Of a DNA stretch of 64,000 bases, positions 56,601 through 64,000 are shown in pieces (the stretch's first letter is position 1; the number at the start of each line of letters is the position of its first letter). The notes below the pieces were generated by a model. That model searched no databases and had not been told where the DNA came from. It was given only the letters and a program-made list of their open reading frames with translations. The DNA comes from Spodoptera frugiperda. Its lineage: Eukaryota; Arthropoda; Insecta; Lepidoptera; Noctuidae. The position numbers and the translations under genes were made by a program. The stretch is from positions 7,502,001 to 7,566,000 of the forward strand of contig NC_064213.1 in NCBI RefSeq assembly GCF_023101765.2. Direction: 5' to 3'.

Positions 56601-59600
56601 TAAATTAAAAAAATAATTTGTGAACCAAATATGGCGTCGTGCATAAACGGACGCAACTAATTTCCGTAATGAAAATGGCATTGTAATGGACGGCAATAGA
56701 ATAGCGTAGCCTATTCATAATATATGAACTTTGTTCTGTGAAGTTCCTATGCATTATTCTATGTGTACTATAATTGCATGCTGCGTTCCATTCAAAAGAA
56801 TTGTCCCAATTACACTCCCCTTGTCATGATCAACAAAAACACCAATTAGTGTGATTATGGACATTTGAATGGGTTGTAACAATGTTGTAAAAAGGGACTC
56901 CTGATAAAAACGTAGTTATTTTGAGACAAAACATTAGTGGTAACAAGACTAACATTTTATGAAGGTTAACTACTTCATGAGACCTTCTAATGGAAGGCGA
57001 CGACAAAAAGAGTCTTCACTACATAGTATAAAACAAAACTCTCGCTTTCTCTGTCCGTATGTCCCGTCCCGTTGTATGCATAAATCTTTAAACTACGCAA
57101 CGGATTTTGATGCGGTTTTTCTAATAGATAGAGTGACTCAAGGGGAAGTTTTATATGTATAATACATGCATAATATATCACCATTGCACCCATGCGAGCT
57201 GGGGCCGCTCGCTAGTACTTCATAAATGAGGTCTAATGTTGAAGCCTCTATTATACACATTAAGATACTGAAACTTATTTCCATAACATCTACGAATTGT
57301 AGCCACGAAATGCTAAATAGATATTTGTATAGGCTGCGTTATTTAGCTACACAGTACACACGTTTTTATTAAAACCTTGACATGTATACTATTGTCTACA
57401 CATAACCATACATTGGGGAGTACTTATTCTTTATTGTTTCTACAGCATTCTCATCGAAACTGGGTTATGAAGAGCATATTCCTGGCCAAACTAGGGATTG
57501 GAATGAGGAGTTGCAGACTACAAGGGAACTGCCTCGTTCCACGTTGCCTGAGCGCTTGCTTCGCGAACGAGCGATCTTCAAGGTTAGTAGAACACGATAC
57601 ATGCGCCGAGCGAGCAACGCACGCAACCTGTTAAGTAACTTTCATTGACAGTTTAATTATTAATGACCCGTTTGTTTTAGTGTTGGACGTTATTGTTGTT
57701 ATTGTAGTCTAACACGCATATGTCTATCATTCTTTTGTAGGTAAAAGTTTTTAAACGTATATGGTAAAAATGCCCATGTAGTAAGAAGACAGAACAGGAC
57801 ATTTCTTATTTAAAATGGCATTTTAACAGCTTCAAAATATCTGAATCTTGCAGAAAATATAATAGGCTGGTTTTCCACCAGAGATTGTAGAAACGGACTT
57901 AACTAAGCTATGTTTCTTATATGGAAAGATGCGTGCTATAGATGGTTATCCTACTATCGATACATCATATACTCGAGCTGCGCATCTTCCTCGTTCAGCT
58001 GCATAGCTTAGTATTATTGGAAACGGTGACATAGTTTCACAGCTTAGCTATTACATCTTCGTAGCATAGCTATATAGTCTTAGGATAAAATTTATTCTTA
58101 GTTATCATGGTGGTTCTTTGTAGAATCTTATTTTTTTAGTTCAAACTCTGACTTGCTTTTCGGTCATACATACGTCATTGTACTTGTAATAACCAAAAGG
58201 GGTTTACGCGTATTTATCTGTTTGCTCGCATTACTTATCTGCCAAAGAACCGTATCTTGTACAGTTTGAACTAGTCATTAAACAATAATGAGTACCGTTT
58301 TAACTTAACGCAAATATTTACACTTATTAAGTTAATCACCTTACAGTTACTCTTGATGGGGATTTTACTCGAAATGTAATTAATGTTACAAAATTCATCT
58401 AAACATAATTAGCCTAAATAATAGGACATATGTTTGTGTACAAAAATTCATAATGATATGAACATTTTATTTTGTGTGGAAAATATAAGAAAACTGTTGG
58501 TGATAAAATCATGATTCTGGTGGTGATATCATCATGATCCACTTATGTTAATACTGATGACCAATTCATGAAGATGGAGTACCATCAGTACGTCCTGGGC
58601 GAACTGTCGCTGACACTAATATTATATTCCTTTTTAAACGTGACATCAAGCAGAAATTAATTATTATTAATCTTAATGTACAAAACAATGCACTACAAAC
58701 AACAGAACATAGACCTTCCCCATACAAGGTTTCAGTCAATAAAATTAAACCCTATATACATATCATAAATACAGGTGCACAGCGACTTCGTGGCAGCTGC
58801 AACGCGTGGTGCGATGGCGGTGGTGGACGGCAACGTGATGGCCATCAACCCTGGCGAGGAGCCGAAGATGCAGATGTTCATATGGAACAACATATTCTTC
58901 TCGCTCGGCTTTGACGTGCGCGACCATTACAAGGATCTGGGAGGCGATGCTGCTGCCTTTGTTGCGCCGGTAAGTTAATATTTTATAGCTATCATTTAAT
59001 CCCCGAAGGAGGTGTAAAGCTATTGTTAGATTTTTTTTATGGAACACGCCGTAAACGTGTTGACGTATCATCGTAAGTATAAGCATTCGCCGCCCCCCAT
59101 GGATACTTGAAACACCAGAGGCGTTACAATTGCGTTGCCGGCCTTTTGGGGGTTAGGAATTTAGAGGTTGTTGGGGAATAGGGGATTGGGAAGGGGGGAA
59201 TTGGGCCTCCGGTAACCTCACTCACACAACGCAAGTGTTGTTTCACGTCGGTTTTCGATGAGGCCGTGGTATCATTCCGGTCGAGCCGAAGCATAGCAAG
59301 AGTATTCGTGCCGAAGCATAACTCTCCCACACTTATATACTCAAAATTGCGAAACCAAATGATACTCATTGCGTGATTCGGGTTTCGAAACCTAATAAGA
59401 GTGCTTATTTTGACCTCATCATCACTAACTGTACTTTACTTGATAACATCGTCGACAAAAGATCTTTGTAGACGATTCTGAATAAGATAAGCTAAATCGT
59501 TGTCTACGGCATAAATATTACAGTTTCACATAAATATTAAGAAATCATTTCCCATGATTAATCTAAGTATTAAAATTGCAGTCAAATCTTTTGATTTGCG

Positions 59601-62600
59601 TCTATTAGCATACAATTATATGAAGATCGAGCTAAGTTTATTTACCTTACATTAATTTATATTTTGACCTTAAGAACATTGACATTCCCAATATCATTTG
59701 GGTATTGTGCATTTTTTATAGTTAATGCAATGTATCAACTTTATCGACAAAACAGAGGTGACCTTAGGAAACGTTTAAGTCGTACAAGACAGAAATACTA
59801 AGTAGATTCATTAAGTTACCGGTTTCGTCTTTGAAAATTCTAACTAAATATTGTAAATGCGCAAGTATGTTTGTTCGTGTGTTTTATCTATCTACTCAAT
59901 CTTCTTGCACACAATGTTAAATAATACGTTCATGTCTCTATGACTTAAATGCCTTTGTAACTAGGTGATCGTATTCTAAAGGGTTCAAGAATGGAATAAT
60001 AATAAAAACATTTTCTATGGTAGTTAAAAATAATTACTTAAATAATAAAACCTTCAGCTGAGCAGATATTGTCATCAATAAAACAATAATTTTCTAAGTT
60101 TTAATAGCATTTTCCTTTTACTTTTATTAATAAATCTTCTTTTGTACAGCGCAACGACCTTCAAGGCGTTCGCGTTTACAGCGCGGTAGATACAGCCGGC
60201 CTTCACACCCTGGGCACCGTGGTGGTGGACTACAGAGGCTACCGAGTGACTGCCCAGTCCATCATCCCTGGTATCCTCGAGAAGGAGCAGGAACAAAGCG
60301 TCGTGTATGGCAGCATTGACTTCGGAACTACTGTACTCTCGCATCCTAAGTATATGGAGCTGGTAAGTTGGGTTTTGATCCTTTTAGTTATTTGTATCTG
60401 GGTGTAGTTTTTTAGAGTTATTAAAAATTACTAAAGATAGTTAAGCCAGGTTTGGAGCTGTTGTAATAATATTTTATGAACATTAAAGCTATTACGCTGA
60501 AGTAGGATAATCAAATCTACATGAAAGAATTCAAGAAGAATTATAATCATACCTCTGAATTTAGACTTAAAGTTACACAATTAGTGTATGTGTCTACCAA
60601 AGTGATCCTATTGTTAAATTTTATAGAACACTTTAATCTTAGTATTATGTTCTTCTAGCTAAGCAAAGCGGGTCAGCAATTGAAGATAATGCCACACTCG
60701 GTGATCAGTGCCAACGGAGAGACCGTGGAGTTATGCTCCAGTGTCGAGTGTAAGGGCATCATCGGTAACGACGGCCGTCACTACATACTGGACTTGTTGC
60801 GCACCTTCCCGCCTGATGTCAACTTCCTGCAGCGTAAGTAACATAGATAAACATTCTAAAATAATAGAAGGAACTTTGCGCAAAAAAATATCTATTGCGC
60901 TAAGTTGCGCTTATTTGTGCAAACTTGCGCTAATTGCTCAAAGTGTGTAAGATGATAAACAGTGAAGCTAAGTAAAGTTTACATTGTTTTAACGAGTTTT
61001 CTCTTATTTCAGTGGAAGATGATGAACTGAGGGAGGACATCAAATCAATGGGCTTCCCAATTATCCACAAGCACAAACTGTGTTGCCTTAGACAAGAATT
61101 AGTTGATAGTTTCGTCGAGTAAGTATATTGAACATGTGAATTTATATACAAAGATATAGTTTATTGAATATGTTCTAATAGTAAACTTATTTCAGGGCTC
61201 GTTACTTCATGTTTATTCGTTACGCCGCTTTCCACTTGCAACAGTTAAGTGCGAAGCGTCAACGGGACACCGCACAGAAATCTATTGAGAACAAAGATAT
61301 CGATATGAAGGAGGCTGCCAATGAGACTGAGAAGAAAGAAGAAAAAACAAAGCGTGAGACCAAGAGCCAGGAGAAAGAAGTAAAAGAGAAAAAGCACAAA
61401 AAAGAAGATAAAAAAGAGAAGGAAAGTGCCAAAAAGGAAGCAGCGAAAGAGAAAACTGCAGAAGAAGAAAAGCCTGCGGCTAAAAGTGAGAAGAAAGAAG
61501 ATGATTTGTTGTTGAACGAGAATTACTCTGAGATCGACACCGATGTCGCCAAGAAGATTGTTGAGAGTATCACTGATTCGATATGCAGCGGTGGGGACAA
61601 ACAAGAGAGTGATTGTAAGTACATTTTTGTACGTAATTTGCTTTTGAAAAGTAGTAAATGCTATCCAGTTTTCATTAGCACGCGTTGCAAAAATTACTTT
61701 AGTAACTAGTTTAGTAGAAACCGTAGTTTTATAGATAACGAGATGTGTAATTATTCGCAATTAATTATGTTCTACATATTGACTACATTGTAGAATTTAC
61801 TACTTGCGTGTGCAAAATTGCGTATAAATATATATGCCTTCTTGGTCGACTTGTAATAATAGCCAACTCCAATGAACCAACTAGGTTGAAAAAACTAGGA
61901 CGATATAGTTTTTTATAAAAAAATTGAAATAGAGTTTTTAGTTTATTTATCGAGTAAAGCTTGGATGCTTTATGAGGGCTTGTTGTTAATAGCTGGTGAA
62001 CGTTCCCGTGCCGTAGTGGCGGCGGCGGCGCGCGCGGTGGCGTCCCTCAAGGAGTCGGAGTTCGATGTCCGCTTCAACCCCGACGTGTACTCCGCGGGCA
62101 TCAAACACGCTGCCGAGCCGGAGCAACTCGCCAAACAACGACATCTCGTCAAGGAAGCCGCTGCCTTCCTGCTTACTACGCAGATACCGGCCTTCGTAAG
62201 TTGTTTGATTGTTTCTAACTAAGGCATAATGGCTTTAATTTGTGAAAACTTAAAAGTATAGAGATTATTTCGATTCTCTCATTAAACATGTTGTATTATG
62301 TTAATTGTAAATGTTTTGTATGCGGGTTTGTTTAAATAAGTCTCTGCTCGTTTTGCCACTGGACAACACTTTATGTGTGAACGAGCTGTTATTTTTATAA
62401 GCATTTTTTTTATGGTCATATACATTATACATTTAATTTGACCCTTGTATATAGCAATGGAGTGTAAGAATGATGTATGGTACAGGTCCGCGAGTGCCTG
62501 GAGCACACGTCTGCGCCGATGGACGGCGCGGGGCTGACGGAGGCGCTGCACGGGCGCGGCATCAACGTGCGCTACCTCGGCCGCGTCGCCAACGCACTGC

Positions 62601-64000
62601 GCCCGCACGCACAGCTCTCCTACCTACACGCCATCGCCGTCGCTGAACTACTACTGCGCGCTGCCAAGCATATCTACACTGCGTATCTGCAGGTAAACTT
62701 CATTAACTTCATACTTATGTTAATTATCTGTTAGTCGTAAATGTTAAGTACAGACAAGTATGGTGACCTTCTACCAGAACTACGATTTCTAAGACACCTT
62801 CCATTGTCGGAACTATGGCACATCTTTTTTTAAAACGAAGCGCCTGTTAAACCGTTGATGTATTTGGCTGATGATACATGAAAAAGTATCTTTTTTAAAA
62901 GTATATTTATCCATTACCTACTTTCATATTACATCCTTAACAGGCTTGTCTAAACCAAGTTCGTCCATTGCAGGGTTGCGAGGCGATGTGTATCGGCGCC
63001 GCAGTGGCCCACTTCCTGAACTGCCTGCTGGGCGCGTGCGGCAGCCCGGCGCTGTCTGCGGCGGAGGGCCCGGGCGCCGCGCGGCCCACCCGCGGCCCGC
63101 GCGGCCGCCGCGCCAGGAGGCACGCGCACGCCGCGCCGCCGCCAGACCCGCACCCCGACTGGCAAAACCTCACTCCCAAGTCACTCTTCTCGCAGATCAA
63201 ACAGGAACTTAAGGTAGGAAGCGACATTACAGACTACTTCACTCGTTAAAACACCTTATAAACCAATTAGTAAACCTAATCTACCTGATCAAGTTTTATC
63301 ACACAAACATATTCCCAATTTGACCAACTTTTATATCTTTTTGCGTTTTTCTCATCATTTATTTATCATATATTTTCTCATCCTCGCACATTGTTTTTTT
63401 TTTTTTGTGACCTACAGACTGGTGTTGATATAAATTTAAATTGTATTATTTTTACAGGCATATTGGGGATATGAACTCAACGCAGACAGCATGGATTCAG
63501 TCATAGAGAAACATGGCTTACAGAAAATTTCGCTTCTCAGGTAAATTATTCATATTAATTGATTATCCTTATCATTATATGAATTTTTATACAATATGTT
63601 AATCTATGAATGGAAAATTTTCAGATCTTTCGCGCTCAAAGTTGGTCTACAGTTGATGCTACGCGAGTACGACTTCGACAGTAAGAACAAGGCGCCTTTC
63701 ACCGCAAACGATATCATGAATATTTTCCCCGTCGTCAAGCATATCAACCCACGCGTAAGTAGAAACTTTGACTTTGACTTCAAATACCATTTTAAAAATG
63801 TTTCCTTTTGTGATTTTTTCCTTATAATGATTACTGTTATTCTGCTGCTAAGACCCAAATCATGTCATTATTAAAATAGTAGTTATTTTTTATTTAAATT
63901 CTTTATACTATACCAATAATATTATTGTTTCCACAGGCATCAGACGCATACAACTTCTACACGACTGGCCAGAACAAAATACAGGCTGGCGCAGTATCAG
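44691..64000 (+). CDS. clu: clustered mitochondria protein (Clu/CLUH), 5' part; runs off the right edge
   Basis: Clu binds mRNAs of nuclear-encoded mitochondrial proteins and keeps mitochondria dispersed. I read 20 exons: 44691-44808, 51605-51832, 51970-52628, 52743-52904, 53147-53300, 53547-53680, 54234-54370, 55326-55555, 57446-57582, 58775-58969, 60150-60362, 60659-60833, 61013-61118, 61196-61614, 61993-62195, 62486-62692, 62974-63213, 63458-63540, 63625-63754 and 63937-64000. About 1331 residues are visible, all in phase. The first ~310 residues are Lys/Asp/Asn/Ser-rich. The Clu N-terminal ubiquitin-like domain follows (FTVKIVSPG into MELVQEIHQVLMDRE), then the central Clu domain (GWNPPPGPRKMCGDLLYLH, RDWNEELQTTRELPR, IFKVHSDFV). 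An acidic/basic Lys-Glu linker is encoded in exon 14. The GINVRYLGRVAN, HFLNCLLG and NIFPVVKHINPR blocks come next. The TPR region lies beyond the window. The start of exon 15 is the least certain junction (alternative acceptor at 62017). Confidence 0.95.
44809..51604. other. clu intron 1
   Basis: A 6.8-kb AT-rich intron. Most of it shows nothing recognisable. A GC-richer stretch at about 51060-51310, close to exon 2, stands out and might mark an alternative promoter. Open frames such as 48956-49369 (-) and 50655-50903 (+) have no supporting features. Confidence 0.5.
52940..53072 (+). mobile_element. SINE-like 'GTAAGAGTCTGACACTC' element in clu intron 4
   Basis: It contains 'CGAAAGCAGGAGTAGGAACG', 'GGGGTGGTCTTTAATGAGTA', 'AGAGTCTGACACTCCCTCCC', 'CAAGGCGGGAGAAGACATTG' and 'GGATGATTTCCCTCC', then a run of A. 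It is collinear with 42096-42251. No target-site duplication was clear. Confidence 0.75.
54010..54205 (-). mobile_element. copy of the 'CGTCGGTTTTC/ACGCACTTGTAACG' element, carrying a minisatellite
   Basis: The start reads 'GGGTTACCTAGTGGTAAGCA' and 'ATCGTCATAACCCGAGGAGT', then 'TACAAGTG(T)GTT' and G-rich 'GGGGATTGGAGATT'. This is the antisense order of the copy at 55619-55885. The expected sequence is interrupted by a 28-bp tandem array (54083-54194). It lies in clu intron 6. Confidence 0.6.
54083..54194. repeat. 28-bp minisatellite, four units
   Basis: Four contiguous 28-bp units start AAGTGTGTTTAGAGATT and end GGGATTAGAC or close variants: 54083-54110, 54111-54138, 54139-54166 and 54167-54194. 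The first two are identical; the last two carry A-to-G changes near the end. The spacing is contiguous, with no spacers, so it is not a CRISPR array. Confidence 0.9.
54371..55325. other. clu intron 7, nothing recognised
   Basis: AT-rich intron. An 87-codon plus-strand frame at 54408-54671 is not supported by any domain or splice context. Confidence 0.5.
55619..55885 (+). mobile_element. dispersed 'CGTCGGTTTTC/ACGCACTTGTAACG' element
   Basis: It has 'GGCCGACTCGACCGGAGTAT', 'CACAGAAAACCGACATGAAA', 'GTAAGGTTACCGGAGTCCAA', C-rich 'CCCGATTCCCCAACAACCC', 'CGGCCGGCAACGCACTTGTA' and 'GGGCGGTGGCGATTGCTTAC'. The words recur inverted at 59085-59350, with parts at 6626-6730 and 54010-54205. It is familiar from moth genomes, non-coding, and of uncertain class. 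It lies in clu intron 8. Confidence 0.7.
55886..57445. other. rest of clu intron 8
   Basis: AT-rich intron. Apart from the repeat at 56960-57216 nothing was recognised. Confidence 0.5.
56960..57216 (+). mobile_element. dispersed repeat ending 'GGGGCCGCTCGCTAGT'
   Basis: It includes 'CTTTAAACTACGCAACGG', 'ATTTTGATGCGGTTTTTCTA', 'TAGATAGAGTGACTCAAGGG' and 'CACCCATGCGAGCTGGGGCC'. The order is that of a common arthropod dispersed repeat. A 67-codon frame overlaps it but is not a gene. Confidence 0.5.
57583..58774. other. clu intron 9, nothing recognised
   Basis: A 1.2-kb AT-rich intron without supported features. Confidence 0.5.
58970..60149. other. clu intron 10
   Basis: It contains the antisense dispersed element at 59085-59350. 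The remainder is AT-rich with nothing recognised. Confidence 0.5.
59085..59350 (-). mobile_element. dispersed 'CGTCGGTTTTC/ACGCACTTGTAACG' element, antisense copy
   Basis: It reads 'CCCCCCATGGATACTTGAAA', 'ACACCAGAGGCGTTACAATT', 'GCGTTGCCGGCCTTTTGGGG', G-rich 'GGGGAATAGGGGATTGGG', 'GGCCTCCGGTAACCTCACTC', 'TTTCACGTCGGTTTTCGATG' and 'GTGCCGAAGCATAACTCTCC'. This is the reverse of 55619-55885 and ends like 6626-6730. Confidence 0.7.
61615..61992. other. clu intron 14
   Basis: AT-rich intron of about 0.38 kb between the Lys-Glu linker exon and exon 15. Its 3' boundary is the least certain junction of the gene, with two in-frame acceptors. Confidence 0.5.

Noticed and set aside
61245..61760. 171-codon open frame on the minus strand
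   Set aside because: It is the complement of the Lys-Glu linker exon of clu, giving an artificial Phe/Leu-rich frame.

Overview
The window is eukaryotic genomic DNA from a lepidopteran insect, most likely a noctuid-type moth. The evidence is AT-rich spacers and introns, GT-AG introns throughout, insect-like protein sequences, and many short dispersed elements of types familiar from moth genomes (tRNA-derived SINEs with target-site duplications, LINE 3' tails, fold-back MITEs). The species assignment is inference. No bacterial, plasmid, phage or CRISPR features were seen.

Layout. 1-6.1 kb: repeat-rich, with a GC-rich island at about 3.75-4.52 kb that holds a possible first coding exon on the minus strand. 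6.2-10.0 kb: a five-exon secreted trypsin-like serine protease (+), followed at 10.9-11.4 kb by a broken partial copy whose last recognisable exon abuts a terminal-inverted-repeat element. 13.85-17.13 kb: class I phosphatidylinositol transfer protein (-), eight exons including an 8-nt microexon. 17.72-18.93 kb: intronless TRAPPC13 (+), divergent from the PITP gene. 20.1-21.4 kb: Derlin-2 (+), five exons. 24.5-31.75 kb: PTC7-type mitochondrial PP2C phosphatase (-), five exons. 32.55-35.34 kb: AP-2 alpha adaptin (+) as one uninterrupted 928-codon frame. 37.5-43.6 kb: INO80 complex subunit E (-), five exons, with a repeat-filled first intron. 44.7-64.0 kb: clustered mitochondria protein (clu/CLUH, +), 20 exons visible and running off the right edge.

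Apart from the protease this is a run of conserved housekeeping genes in membrane traffic (PITP, TRAPPC13, AP-2 alpha), ER quality control (Derlin-2), mitochondrial maintenance (PTC7 phosphatase, Clu) and chromatin remodelling (INO80E). Three divergent pairs (PITP/TRAPPC13, PTC7/AP-2 alpha, INO80E/clu) have their start codons 0.6-1.1 kb apart. AP-2 alpha and INO80E converge with opposed poly(A) signals about 30 bp apart. The genes do not form one pathway.

I found no convincing new multi-gene system. The most notable items are the 8-nt PITP microexon, the intronless AP-2 alpha, the decayed protease copy with an adjoining element carrying four 5-nt-loop hairpins, a 1-kb GTGGCCA-rich inverted-repeat element, and a Derlin-2 tail without the usual p97-binding motif. 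All exon boundaries come from reading splice consensus, phase and family similarity by eye; no transcript data or database search was available.
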